A stretch of 64,000 nt of DNA. Origin: Siphonodentalium dalli (Eukaryota > Mollusca > Scaphopoda > Gadilida > Siphonodentaliidae). The stretch spans positions 148,829,559-148,893,558 of the forward strand of contig CP136066.1 in NCBI GenBank assembly GCA_032622095.1. The letters run 5' to 3'. Made by a program: the position numbers and the translations under genes. The notes beneath the pieces were generated by a model. It was not told the origin of the DNA. It ran no database searches and saw only the letters and a list, made by a program, of their open reading frames with translations. Positions 13,174-24,365 of the stretch are shown in pieces (the stretch's first letter is position 1; each line of letters starts with the position of its first letter).

Positions 13174-13668
13174 TTAAAGACACCTTGGCGGTGGGTATCC
13201 TGTGAAAATATATCCACCCGTCAAAAACCGCCACAAACAGAAAGAGCATCAAAATGCAGATAGACTTTGTCCGTATACAAATAAGAAATATCGCATAAAC
13301 AGTATGTTATGGTCATTTGTTTGACCATTGTTATGTAAACAAAAGCATAACAAGTTACTTTTCTGGTGTTTGTTTATATTATGATGGTAAACATAAAGAT
13401 CGTTCTTTGTTGGTGAATACCTGATATGGAATTAATAAAGAGCGTTTATGACAATTGTGTGTGATTAGCCAGTAGCATTGTGCTGTCTTCTGTAACACAA
13501 TCAGGCTCTTGCTTAGGTAAAATATAGCAGGTCTTTATGATAACATGCTGTTTACGCGATGGTCATGGTATATATGAACGGAACTGTATGCGTTTTAATG
13601 TTTTTCTGTTTACGGTGTTTGGAACAAATATGAATATTTTCGACAATTAAGGCCGCTCGTGCCTTTAA
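13174..13668 (-). mobile_element. TTAA-flanked MITE, family X copy 1
   Basis: About 495 bp bounded by TTAA at 13174-13177 and 13665-13668. The ends are inverted relatives (AAAGRCACSN...CTTGGCGG and AAAGGCACGAGCGGCC). The interior is shared with copies at 31.6, 33.0, 63.2 and 63.9 kb and includes TAAAGAGCGTTTATGAC and TCACAGGATACCCACCGCC on opposite strands. TTAA target sites are typical of piggyBac-type transposases, so this is probably a non-autonomous piggyBac-like element. The short ORFs over it are incidental. Confidence 0.8.
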
Positions 13669-13715
13669 AAAAATAGGACTGTTTCATGAAATATTGGAAA
13701 AACTTAAGATTAGGT

Positions 13716-14395
13716 TTAAAAAGGCACCCCTTTCGTGAATTTTCAAAAAAATCTCAAATTCAAACTATCAATTAGAAGGAAAAATTCATTATTCGTGAAA
13801 AACAATGTATGCTATAGTACTACAGCACCTGTCCACCTTCACAATATGGGAGATAAGTTCTAATTATGTAAAAAATGGTTTAAAAATTATTGCATATTTT
13901 AGTTTCTTGGTGGCCAATTTCAGAACTAATTGTTTGGCAGAACAGTCAACATTGAACAAAATAATGATAAATTAATTGGAAACGTAGTTGAATATTTATG
14001 TTTTATGCAGTTTTGGTCCTTCACACAACAAAACTAGGTCTGCACATGGCCACCAAAAAAACTAAAATATGCAATGAAAACTGTTTTATTTATTTCCTCG
14101 CAGACATTCATGATTTAAGATTGTAAACTGATCGTATACCCCAGTTGGGTTCATACGTTAGATAATGCAGTGTGTTTGTTAAAAAATATTCCCTGTCAAA
14201 CTCTCCAACAACCAGCCTTGAAAATTCTTGTTTTGTTTTGTTTAAACAACTTCTTTTCATTATTATAATGTATCTATCATATCGCGAGGGTGAACATGTG
14301 TTAGAGTACTATATCATACAATTGTTATAGAGGATAATAACTGTCCACTTCAAATTGATAGTTTGAAATTGAGATTGTTTTAACATTCATGAAAC
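13716..14395. mobile_element. MITE family Y copy 1 with ~45-bp inverted ends
   Basis: The left end reads CGTGAATTTTCAAAA followed by ATCTCAAATTCAAAC. The right end (14350-14395) is its imperfect reverse complement. The left edge follows a TTAA at 13716. The interior includes GGTGGCCA and TGGTCCTTCAC blocks also found at 32.5-32.95 kb and 19.9-20.1 kb. It is noncoding and probably mobilised by the same TTAA-targeting machinery as family X. Confidence 0.7.
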
Positions 14396-14535
14396 AGAAT
14401 TAGAATCTGACTCCTTAAGTGTTACATTTATCTTAATCATTACCAGTCTGTCACAACAGTCTTGAGTATTTTGTATAAAGACATAGGTTCTTTATCTGCG
14501 TTATAATAAGATTCTAATTCTGTTTCAAGCTCATT
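14389..14535. repeat. Short inverted repeat, ~147 bp
   Basis: ATGAAACAGAATTAGAATCT at about 14389 is matched in reverse complement by AGATTCTAATTCTGTTTCAA at about 14511. The loop between them is AT-rich and noncoding. It may be a tiny fold-back element abutting the family Y MITE. Confidence 0.6.
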
Positions 14536-14569
14536 CAAATTTGGCGTAATTCCCCTCATGTTTTATTTA

Positions 14570-15162
14570 TCTCATATATATTTTGAAGACCTCTGTTTGT
14601 CTGTTTGTCTGTCTGTCTGTCATTTATACAAATCTACGATTCTCGACCGATCGGGACGAAACTTGGTACGTGTGTGTAGTTTCACCAGGCGGTCGTCGTT
14701 GTCGTATTGGCGAGCCCGTGCGAATCCCATGCAGCGCATGCGCAGACGAGATCTCGGAAATGGGTGGAGCTATCGACTTGAAATTTGCTATGTGAATGTA
14801 TCTTGCCCCGGATACGAATTTTATCGGGTCGCCGAGCCCGTGCGACGCAAGCTTCGCGCATGCGCAGACCAGATCTCGGAAACGGGTGAAGCTATCGACT
14901 TGAAATTTGCTATGTGAATGTATCTTGCCCCGGATACGAATTTTATCGTGTCGCCGAGACCGAGCGACGTTAACGGGTGGAGCTGTCGACTTGAAATTTG
15001 GTATGTGAATGTATCTTTCCCCGATTACGAATTTTATCGGGTCGCCGAGCCCGTGCGACGCCAGCTTCGCGCATGCGCAGACGAGATCTCGGAAACGGGT
15101 GGAGCTATCGACTTGAAATTTGGTTTTTGAATAGCCCGGACAACGTCGGGCTCATCGGCTAG
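14570..15162 (+). mobile_element. Short non-autonomous Helitron with 122-bp tandem repeats
   Basis: The 5' end is TC after an A (A|TCTCATATATATTTTG), followed by a TCTGTCTGT-rich tract. The 3' end is CTAG (15159-15162) followed by T. Just before it lies a GC hairpin, AGCCCG ... CGGGCT (15133-15152), six to seven bases upstream of CATCGG-CTAG. TC start, CTRR end, subterminal hairpin and A|T insertion are the defining marks of Helitrons. Inside are four units of 122 bp starting at 14712, 14834, 14956 and 15047, the third shortened by about 31 bp. No Rep/helicase is present. Open reading through the repeat at 14558-15130 is incidental. Confidence 0.8.
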
Positions 15163-15579
15163 TCTAATATATATTTTGGGACTTCTGTCTGTTTGTTTGT
15201 TGTTTGTCAGTTAGCTATGGCCGGGAAAACAGTCGGACGGATTGAGCCCAAACTTCATATCTAAGGGTAAAATCCCAGATGGAATGTCATCGCACCGCTT
15301 CTGATAACGTCAGAGCACTCATTCTTCAATCCCCCGCCATAGCAATGGGTAGTTAATGGGTTAATCGCGTGATAGTTAAAAGGCGTTCTTATCCGCAGTG
15401 TCGTTGATAAAGAACGTGTCTGTGTCCAGACATGAGCGTGTTGTGTCTGTGTACAGAGATGAGCGTGTTGTGTGATTCTGTGTTCGTACTTAGGGGTACC
15501 TGGGAATGGGGGAGATTTTCATCGGGTCAGTTTTTCCGCCCGAGGTGACCTTCACCTTGAAACGGGTACCCGCAAATGA
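15163..15579 (+). mobile_element. Helitron-like 5' portion without a 3' terminus
   Basis: Begins TCTAATATATATTTTGGG directly after the CTAG of the preceding unit and continues with TTCTGTCTGTTTG and GGCCGGGAAAACAGTCGGACG, which matches the start of the next unit. No CTRR end or subterminal hairpin is seen before the next TC start at 15580, so it appears 3'-truncated or overwritten. Confidence 0.6.
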
Positions 15580-15793
15580 TCTAATATATATATTGGGACT
15601 TCTGTCTCTGTTTGTTTGTCTGTTAGTTATGGCCGGGACAACTGCTGGACGGATTTCGACGAAATTTGATACCTACTGGTAATTTTGTCCGGGGAGTTTT
15701 TTGGACAGGTCAAATCGTGACTCCGACCTGACCTTGACCTTCAAAATGGTCAATTCAAGGTCAAAGCCCGGACGAAGTCGGGTCACCTGCTAG
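15580..15793 (+). mobile_element. Complete 214-bp non-autonomous Helitron
   Basis: Starts TCTAATATATATATTGGG after A at 15579 and ends CTAG (15790-15793) before T. The 3' hairpin CCCGGAC-gaa-GTCGGG lies just upstream of TCACCTG-CTAG. It is preceded by GACCTTGACCTTCAA-type repeats. It carries no protein, so it must be moved in trans. Its start and hairpin match the neighbouring units, so all belong to one family. Confidence 0.8.
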
Positions 15794-15889
15794 TAGATAT
15801 ATAACTTAACAAAAGTATGTAGAAACATGATAAAGCCATGCTTCTAAGAAATCCCCAAAAAATCATTTTTAGAGAACACCTTTTGCTAT

Positions 15890-16850
15890 AACCGCATTTT
15901 TAAACACTTACCAGAGTGAATAGATACAGGGGCAATAATATAATAGATGCATTATTGTGTCCTTGCATTTCTTACAGAAAGAGCACACGTCACGTCGTGT
16001 CTTTACTGTTAATTTATTTCATGAATTCGTTAGTACCCAGAAGTTTCGTGTAGATTAGGTATTGACGCCGTTCATGTTTGGTTTCAATGCAGCAGTGGAA
16101 AGGTTAACTCAAAAATGTAACCCGTTCCTTCGGGTTCAAGTTGTCATTTAGTTCAAGTTCCCATTTCTTCATGAAAGGTTTAGTAGCTTGTCCATGTTCA
16201 CATAGTTGTATCTATATGTATATATTTAGTGGACGGTTATTGAAGAACATGCAATTGGGAAGGTATAATTGGATTCTGGAGTTTATTTGAAATGAATTCA
16301 GAAACAGAATTATTAATCAATAGTTTTAGGCTTGACTAAAATTGATGGTATGTCAAAAAATCAATTCTGATATTATAACCTAATTCCAATGTCTCTTCTT
16401 GTGATAAAATTTGAACATCACTATTCAGTAAACCATTAACAAAGAAAATTCCTTTCTTTTCCAATGTTCCATGCATCAACAACTTTCTTTTAAATTTATT
16501 ATTAGGACTATCTATCAGAATATTACTCTGCATGTGTTTCTGTGTCTCAGGAGTCATACAATAATATACATGATCTTTTAATAGCAATTACACAATATAG
16601 TGTATATTTCGCTGAGAATCAGTTTTCTGATGATTTCTCCATGCACATCTGATCAAATGTTAACACTTTTCGTTCCAAAAGAAAAAACAATTCTTGTTGT
16701 CCATGCAGCCTTCACAGAATTCATAAAATTCTCTTTGTCAACCATTTTGCATCCTTCAAATGCATTTTCTAAAAGTTGTCTCCATCAAATTGTATTCGTC
16801 TTATTCTCCCGTATTACCCTGTATATTTTCGTTCTTAATTCCTAGAGATA
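15890..16850 (-). pseudogene. L1/Tx1-type LINE ORF2 C-terminal remnant
   Basis: Read on the minus strand with frame changes, this segment gives the ordered landmarks of the region after the reverse transcriptase in L1/Tx1-type LINEs. First comes a GCKMVDKENFMNSVKAAW block near 16.75 kb. Next is KGIFFVNGLLNSD ... ILSQEE ... DFLTYHQF (16336-16500). Then LLGTNEFM and a Cys/His tail CSFCKKCKDTIMHLLYYC (about 15940-16040). Several stops and frameshifts separate these, so it is dead. The order and spacing fit the L1 group rather than the CR1/L2-type LINEs elsewhere in the window. No 3' tail or target-site duplication was assigned. Confidence 0.65.
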
Positions 16851-17517
16851 GCTTACACTGCGGTTGGGAAAAGAAATGTTAGTTTGGACAAAATCAGTGA
16901 TTTCACAACCATTTATTCATACAGGTGGTGTTGTAGTCCTCGAGGGCCACGAACTGACAATATCATAATTTCCTGTGAATATAGCATCTTCAGATAAATT
17001 GAATGTACCTGTAATCTCTAGAAGTGTACATTGTGTCCGATTCAACTTTATTTTCCATTTATAAAATAAAATTTCGGTGCAGTCGCGCGTATTACCTAAT
17101 CCATACAGCAAATGTCTTCGTATAGTTAATATAAAGATATAAAATAAATATATTCAAGTTTCTCAAGAGGTATGTCAAGCGACTGGGTGTCGCCAGTAAG
17201 AAAAGGGGTTGTTTCCTAAGCATATCGACTAATTTTAAAATCACAATCATCAATCGTGATAACTTTTTTATACTTCATTGTGGTGACACTCAACATTTCT
17301 GCAGAGCAAACGATATTCGCTGCGAATACATCACTTTGCCAACAGCCGCCCTATATAGTCACGGATCTTCTACCAAACCGCTATTTTCGGCCATAACTTG
17401 TCCAGAGATGAAGCCTTTTTGGTCATCAAATCAGGTATGTTGTCCTTTGGTCACGATGGAGCTCAATCGCATCCATGCCGTATTTGCACATCTGGGTAAG
17501 TGGTCCTGCTAATGTAC
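16851..17517. other. Noncoding stretch, nothing firm
   Basis: A 64-codon minus-strand frame (16917-17111) starts with TTG and has no recognised domain. No other feature was recognised. Confidence 0.4.
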
Positions 17518-17929
17518 TACGATGCTGGTGGGTTCTGCTGAATTTATATGATGATGGTATGTCAGACTGATGCTGTACCGTTATTTGTCCTAAAGTTGTA
17601 ATTTAATGCGGGCCAGTGTCGGCATGAAACATTCAAGAACATATGTTTTAAAATATTGTAATAATAGCTGCACTGGAGTTTGCTAAACGACAGACATATA
17701 TATTAAACATGGTCGGTTTGCAATTTATGACACAGCAATTATTAAAATAGTTTACCAAATACATGTATTTGACTGTTTTATACGCATAGCAGACTGTCCT
17801 CGATTTGTTCTGATCAGCCAAAGACCGCAAAATTGACAATTTTATAAAACTAAACGGTATGTTTTCTTAACAGCATCAATTTGTCAATACAAACATTATT
17901 GCAATTCAGCAGGACCCACCAACATCATA
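17518..17929. mobile_element. 412-bp MITE with ~27-bp inverted ends
   Basis: The left end is TACGATGCTGGTGGGTTCTG and the right end, reverse complemented, is TATGATGTTGGTGGGTCCTG, followed on both sides by CTGAATT. No coding region. A TA or similar short target duplication is possible but not certain, so the superfamily is left open. Confidence 0.7.
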
Positions 17930-18114
17930 GCGAATCAGGAAGTCCAATAAACCATAGGTGATTTAACTGAAAACTGTTGTCAAATTACTGGGAACCGACG
18001 CATTCCAAAAGCTACCAAAGACTCAATTGGACCAGTTTGCTATTATAATATTAGTGTGCGTTTGGTGAGGCGTAAGCCCAAGATGGCGAATCAGACCGAA
18101 ATTTGTCTCTCTTT

Positions 18115-19467
18115 TTACAATTCACAAATGTATCTGTGTTTTTGTTTTGATCTTGTGGTGTCACAGAAATAGTCATTCATCAAAATCGGAGTGCCGCCTG
18201 GTATGTACATGATGGTCACGCAATGCTGACTACCATGTAGAACAATATCGGCCGCTGTCCACAGTTGCTCGCCATTTCTGTTTCTCCAATCAAGCCAGCT
18301 GGATTCATCTGTTCCGTCGATATAGTGCTGCATGCGTTTGGTTCCTATAATATGTTCGATTAAATTTTATTCTGATCATCATATAGTGATATTACAGACT
18401 ATATCAAAATGAGGTACATATATATATACATGCATGTTGCTTTCATAGATGGTAATAATATATTTATATATATGTGATTAAAATCAATACAAAGTCACAA
18501 TTGCAGTTACGTTCATCTTATATCCGTCTATTAGCGATATTCTGCTATGCAGTATGTTATGGCGCTCCAGTATTCATTGAGCGTTATAGCCCCACTGTTA
18601 TAATCCGCCTTTAGCTGGCGTATTCTTATTATTGAGATATAACGTCATACGCAATGACATTAAATCGTATGGAAACATAGCAATTGTTTGGTCTGCTTGA
18701 TGTGAATATGTTTTGAGGAATATCGTGATACGTAATGACATTAAATCCCAAGGAAACCCGCGAAAACAAACAAAATCACATTTAATATTTTATTGTTTTA
18801 AGTTATTTCTTTCGTAAAAGGAGTTTTCGTGACAAAGAACCCTCTCAATACTTTAGAATATAGAATTAACCTATAAAATAACAAAAACCTTCGGAATAGC
18901 GAACCTTCGGAATAGTGAACCTTCGGAATAGTGAACCTTCGGAATAGTGAACCTTCGGAATAGCGAACCTTCGGAATAGAGACATGTTTCCAAATACGAT
19001 AATGCCAATCAAACATTCGTGGTGCATGAGTTCAGCCTGACACTACATGTTCACTCACCTGTATGAACACGTTGAAGCGAATCAACCATCTGCTAAGAGT
19101 TAAGAGAATAAACTAAGATAACAATCACGATAGGAAACAATTACAGCATATGAAATAACGTATTTGATATATTAGTGTATATATGATAGCGAATTGTTAG
19201 AAATTGGGATCAAATGGGTCCCTCAAACGGCATCCAACACCCACCTGTATAAACAGGTTGACCAATCAATTATTCGGGATACTCCACACATATATTACCA
19301 ACCTGTGTATACCATGAAACTGATCAGCCAATCAAGCATCTCTTGGTTCTTAACCTCCAAAAGGTGTCCTCGTTCACATTCACACAGGATCTTGCTCTGG
19401 CGCCATGTCTGTGTGTCGTTTTCTCCAATTCTGTACCACACACCAAAGATGCTGTTGTAAGTGTAGT
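18115..19467 (-). CDS. C-type lectin-domain gene, two exons (partial)
   Basis: Two minus-strand exons together make most of a C-type lectin fold. Exon 19467-19303 (acceptor TTTACAG, donor ACAG|GTTGGT) gives WYRIGENDTQTW, then SKILCECERGHLLEVKN. This is the helix and first disulfide Cys before strand beta-2. Exon 18344-18115 (acceptor ATTATAG) gives YIDGTDESSWLDW, then QHC, NDYFC and YICEL before TAA. The phases agree: a single base ends the first exon and two bases start the second. The usual EPN/QPD calcium-sugar motif is absent and WND is reduced to MND, so carbohydrate binding may be lost or atypical. No signal-peptide exon was found upstream. It could be a real single-domain secreted lectin or a decaying copy. 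It is the only host-type gene in the window. Confidence 0.7.
18886..18980. repeat. 16-bp minisatellite, six units
   Basis: Six consecutive copies of GAACCTTCGGAATAGT, nearly identical (C/T variation at the last position), inside the lectin gene's intron. The minus-strand open frame over it is a by-product of the 16-bp periodicity. Confidence 0.9.
19059..19280 (-). other. Duplicated lectin exon-end sequences with splice donors
   Basis: Two further minus-strand segments resemble the last bases of the upstream lectin exon plus its donor. One is 19092-19059, ending CATACAG|GTGAGT. The other is near 19268-19238, ending TATACAG|GTGGGT. Spliced after the main exon, neither keeps the frame as I read it. 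They are more likely remnants of a tandem exon duplication than used exons, although mutually exclusive use cannot be excluded. Confidence 0.4.
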
Positions 19468-19904
19468 CTGTAAAGATATTCGAGTTACTAGCAATATACC
19501 CAGACTTATCTTTATATGACGTAGGATTTCAGAATAACGACAACCACATGCTGCTAGGAAATACTACTGATTTCGTTATCGAGCTAAGGATTATACAATC
19601 TTGATTTTTACGGATAGAAATACTAAATTCTTCTGTGGTATCCTATGCATATTAATAAAAATGTGTTTGCTATTTTGTTCTTGTTGGTGAATATTGAATT
19701 GTATGAAGGTATGGTGAATAAATAGCTTGGTTAACTTGTTATTAGTTACTAACCAAATGTACCACTATATCAATTCTAAAATGTGTTTTTTATTTTCGCC
19801 TACCTTACTCATGCAGTGCCTAAATTGGTGCATACTTATTTTTCGCGCGCAAAAAAAGAAAAAAATCGTAAAGGGGTTTATGTATTAATCGATATTAAGA
19901 AAGC

Positions 19905-20125
19905 GGTCCATTCGCGAATTTTCAAAAAATCTCAATTTTAAACAATCAATTTGAAGGGAACAAAATCATCCCTTCGAATCAATGTATGCTATAGTAATAT
20001 AACAACAAATAATATCTGTCACATTTTGAGAGATAGTTTTCCAACTTTGTAAAATAGTGGTTTAAAAAAACACCAGAATTTGTAGGTGGGTCGATAGAGT
20101 TTGACAGGAAATATTTGCAAAAAAA
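19905..20125. mobile_element. MITE family Y, left-end fragment
   Basis: Contains TTCGCGAATTTTCAAAA and ATCTCAATTTTAAAC, matching the terminal block of the 13.7-kb copy, and later GTTTGACAGGAAATATTTGC, matching that copy's interior in reverse. The right terminus is not found, so this is a truncated copy. Confidence 0.6.
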
Positions 20126-21500
20126 ACACTGAATTATCGAGACTAAGAATCCAACGATGGTTTGTGCTCAGTCGTCTACCATCTGAAATCATACTGTCAA
20201 CTATACTCATATTTCGGCAGTTCAAATCCAACACCCTCCCACACCTCGTGTTGCATTAATTACTACACCCTCCACACACATGAAATTATAAGGTTTGCCA
20301 ACCGTGGCACCATCTAACATATACGTATATGCGATAAGATACGAGGAGAGGAGCTTTATAACTAAGTTGCATAATATGTTCTCCAATACACAGTGTTTAC
20401 TCCCTAATCATTCATTACCATCACATCATCATTCAATATCACTATTGTATAATGGTAGTCAATATAAATACGTTACAAACAAACTATAATAGTTGAATAT
20501 GAATATGTATTTCCGCTTCATGGATACAGTGCCAGAGAAATAATCCAACATTAAATACCACGCTAGATTATGCAATGAATCGTATATGCATAGCCAGATT
20601 ATAGATACGTGGCATGCAAATGATTCGCGTTGCACAAATACCTTCATAACGAAATGCATGAAAATGAATGTCGTCATGCAAATATTTAATGATGATACGT
20701 AGATGATTATATGACATACGTTTGACCAAACAGTTATATGAACAAGGATCTGTGCTTTCCAATTAGTGTCATTTAGAGTTGGGTGCTAATCTCATTTAAT
20801 AAATCAATTTGCGCAGATATTATGAAGGGCAATAAAGCCTGTTCTTTGCTTTATCATTGTTAACACGCCAACATGACTGCGTGTGTGTGATCTGATAATT
20901 TGTGAATAACATAGGAAATGTTGGTTCGTCATATTTAAGTACAATATTTCAATTTAGGATGTACCAGGCCTGCTTCTCAAGTTACTTACATGCACTAGAT
21001 CAATAGTTTCATGAAACGTCATTAAAGAGCTATAATTTATTGGTTGGCATTTGCATGTGCTTAAGTATTATCTACATATGTCATCAAATCAGGAATGAGG
21101 ATGGGAATCAGTTTGGGTGAGAATTGCTACTATCTGGGCAGTCATTACTAACATAAATTTCTTGTATGCTGATTGGAGCACGTCCGATGCGCGACACTCC
21201 ATGTGGTTAAATTAATCAAATATGAAGGTCAGCTCCACCCCTATTGGTTTGGTAGTTCACCACTCTATGTGGAATGTCGATGGATAAAATGGTATGTCTC
21301 GATTTGCTATAATTATATAAATTATTGAAAGTTCTCAAATAACAAAACGACGTACATTGAAAGCATTGTGGGAAACATCTATAGTCTCAAATTAATATTG
21401 TTTTCAGTTACCTTTTCCCTTATGTTCAGTTACTATATCTTCTAATTTGCAGAAGATAAATTGCATAATCGAGGTGACTAATGGGTGAACATCACCAACT
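20126..21500. other. Noncoding stretch, nothing recognised
   Basis: AT-rich sequence with only short domain-free open frames. I recognise no terminus, tandem array or RNA gene before the LINE A 5' region. Confidence 0.4.
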
Positions 21501-21900
21501 TCAACTGTGGAACATCAATCTGATCCTCGGTCTCTCGTGGAAGTTGATGCATAAACTTCCGGTTTAAGATGGCGGACAGCGACAGGTGATTTCAATTTCT
21601 GCGCGTTTAATTGCGGTGGAGCGGCAAATATAATTAGAATTTAAACATGGGACCAAGTTATTTTATAGCTGCAAGTCCTCGCTGACATGTGTAAGTCAAA
21701 GTGAACAATATTAATGACAATGGTACGTGGCAAAGAAGCATTTTCAATCTCAAAATGTTGAGAGCACGTGAAAAAATTTCATCGCGGTACAGAAGCGACC
21801 AAAATAAATTGGACAATTTATAACTGTTTTCGGTGAATGGCGAATCTAACTCCTTATATATACAGTTAGCAAGTGACAGTAATCACAAACTTGACTGACC

Positions 21901-23298
21901 ATGGAAATTCAAGTTGACATTCATGAAAAACCCACTACTTGCACAAGTACAATTACTAGTAGTACTGATACTATTAGTGCTAGCCCATGCAGTGCAAATT
22001 TCTCACCAGCAGCATGTGTAACTCATACCGGAATACAGATAGAAAACAGCATTACAACAGTTGTCTATACTACAGCAAACGGCACCATAGGTAACTGTTC
22101 TCCTACATTTAGTGCTAAGCTACAAACTCAGACTACTAGCGAACAAAACTTTATGGATTCTACTTCCTCGATAGCTATAAAATCATTTCCTGAAGTGGCC
22201 AGCCCTCAGTGTGGAATAATGAATACACGCTCCAAAACTCAAAATATTTGTACTGGTTCATCGATAAATGACAGTGCCTCACAGGTGATTAACGCAGTAG
22301 CGAAAGGTGATGTTGTGCCCTCCACACCTCCGGCCACAACTTTTCATGGAATTAATATGAATGTGCTATCACCAGTTAGCACGCCAAATTCTGCTAAAAA
22401 GAGGAAATCAAAATTTCAAGCCACACCTGACAGTAAACTTGTAAATATACCGTATCTTGATCTACCAAGCCGCGATTTCTCCAAACGAAGTTTAAACCGA
22501 GACGACCTCAAACGTGATGTGGAAGAAGTTGTGAATAACTCGATGGGTAACATCCAGGAGCAACTTCAATCTCTAACAACAATGTTTTCTACACTGACCT
22601 CAACCTTAAAAATTACTGTTGAAAATGCCCTGCTACCTGTTCATTCTGAAATAAACCAGAACAAAACTAATATTCATCATGTGAGCAACCAAATGGTTAA
22701 AACCTCTGCAGATATAGAACAGTTAAAGAAAGCAGTTGATAATCAAAATGTGAAAATAACAGCACAAAATAACAAGATTGATAATCTGGAATCAAAATTG
22801 GAGAAATCCATACAAAAGAATGAACTGCTTGTTGAAGCACTCGAGCAGCATGGGAGAAAGAGCTGTTTAAGATTTCACAATGTTCCGCTACCACCTGGAA
22901 CCACTGGCACAAATGTTGATAGTAAAAAGATACTTGTGGACATTGCTGACAAAATGAGTCCTCGGCTAAATATTACCAGAAAGGATATTTCTAAAGCCCA
23001 CCCTTTGGGTCCTGTGAGGATAACAACCAAACAAAATGCTGATGGTTCATCGGGTACCCTAAGATCAGTCCAACTTATTGCCCGATTCGTGACCGACGAA
23101 CCAAGGATTAACTTTCTAAAATCTAGGGCTGAAGTAAAGTCAACAACAGGTATTTTCATCAGTGAGGATCTCACAAAACGTCGTTATGGACTACTGAAAA
23201 CCCTAGAGGCAGCTAAAAAAGAGAAGAATTTTTTTTTTGCTGAAAAGATTTTTGTTAAAACTGACTGTGACCTTAAGTCCCATTTTTGGCTACCATAA
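21901..23298 (+). CDS. LINE A ORF1 protein (L1-type, coiled coil + RRM)
   Basis: 465 codons, intact from ATG to TAA. Residues 1-170 are Ser/Thr-rich and low complexity. About 195-315 is a heptad-rich coiled coil (NIQEQLQSLTTMF ... DNLESKLEKSIQK). About 320-455 is an RRM-like and C-terminal domain with HGRKSCLRFHNVP, SVQLIARFVTDEP and SEDLTKRRYGLLK. This order is that of L1-type ORF1p (Transposase_22 family), an RNA-binding trimeric chaperone that packages element RNA in the cytoplasm. Such a protein beside a CR1/L2-type ORF2 is a mixed combination. A run of T within codons 445-450 gives NFFFAEK. The frame stays open. The first ATG is used because the upstream region has stops. Confidence 0.85.
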   Translation: MEIQVDIHEKPTTCTSTITSSTDTISASPCSANFSPAACVTHTGIQIENSITTVVYTTANGTIGNCSPTFSAKLQTQTTSEQNFMDSTSSIAIKSFPEVASPQCGIMNTRSKTQNICTGSSINDSASQVINAVAKGDVVPSTPPATTFHGINMNVLSPVSTPNSAKKRKSKFQATPDSKLVNIPYLDLPSRDFSKRSLNRDDLKRDVEEVVNNSMGNIQEQLQSLTTMFSTLTSTLKITVENALLPVHSEINQNKTNIHHVSNQMVKTSADIEQLKKAVDNQNVKITAQNNKIDNLESKLEKSIQKNELLVEALEQHGRKSCLRFHNVPLPPGTTGTNVDSKKILVDIADKMSPRLNITRKDISKAHPLGPVRITTKQNADGSSGTLRSVQLIARFVTDEPRINFLKSRAEVKSTTGIFISEDLTKRRYGLLKTLEAAKKEKNFFFAEKIFVKTDCDLKSHFWLP

Positions 23299-23469
23299 TT
23301 TCAAATTGCACTTGATATCGGTAAATACTGCATGTAAATGTGCGCGGTCGTACAGTATGCGTAGGTATGACCTTGTGTATGTGTGATCGTGTATGCATTT
23401 ATGTAGCTATTTGCTATCTCCAAACATACATGTATTATAGGATCATAATACCTACAACCAACATTCTGG

Positions 23470-24190
23470 GCACATAAATTGACAAATGTAATTTTGTTTT
23501 CATATTAATATTGCTGAATATACTTCAAAACTGACCAAGGTTGAAATTCATTGTTTATAACCAGTACATGCTGGGTAAACAGACTATATTCTGTTGTGCA
23601 CCATAAATCTCACCGAACGGTCAGTTTTGTGTATAGTTTTTTGTTTTTTGTTTTTTAGAACCGAGTTTCGGACCGAGCCATTTATTAAGCTCCACAACTT
23701 TATATACACCTTTTTATTAATTATGGTTATACCGGTATATCTAGTGCTGCTTCCAAAGAATAAATTGACAAATGTAATTTTGTTTTCATATTATTGCTGA
23801 AAATACTTCAAGACTGGCCAAGGTTGCAATTCATTGTTTATAACCAGTTAATGCTGGGTAATCAGACTAGATTCTGTTGTGCACCATAAATCTCGCCGTA
23901 CGGTCAGTTTCGTGTATAGTTTCTTATAACCGACTGAGCCATTTATTTAGCTTTACAATTTTATATATACCTTTTTATTAATTATGGTTGTATAACTAGT
24001 GCTGCTTTCAAAGAATAAATTGACAAATGTAATTTTGTTTTCATATAATTCCTGAAAATACTTGAAAACTGGCTAAGGTTGTAATTCATTGTTTATAACC
24101 AGTATATGCTGGGTAAACAGACTACATTATGTTGTGCACCATAAATCCCACCGAACGGTCAGTATTGTGTATAGTTTCTTACAACCGATT
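23470..24190. repeat. Tandem repeat in LINE A spacer, three units of ~255-290 bp
   Basis: The phrase AAATTGACAAATGTAATTTTG recurs at about 23475, 23761 and 24018. Each unit continues with ATTCATTGTTTATAACCAGT, TGCTGGGTAA and CACCATAAATCTC. The copies are clearly homologous but have small indels. Confidence 0.9.
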
Positions 24191-24365
24191 TATTTGAATA
24201 TTATTTCTTGTTTTCCATATGTTATTATTAATGTTGATATAAGGTTTCATGTATGTATATGTATAACTAATCATATATATTTACAAACAATACAATCAAC
24301 TCTCATGTACTGAATGATTTCAAATTTTTCCGGTTGAAATACCAAAATAACTAGTCTACGGTTAT

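Noticed and set aside
14558-15130. Overlapping open frames with repeated peptide
   Set aside because: The 122-bp Helitron repeats create the peptide periodicity. Helitron ends and indel lengths not in phase argue against coding.
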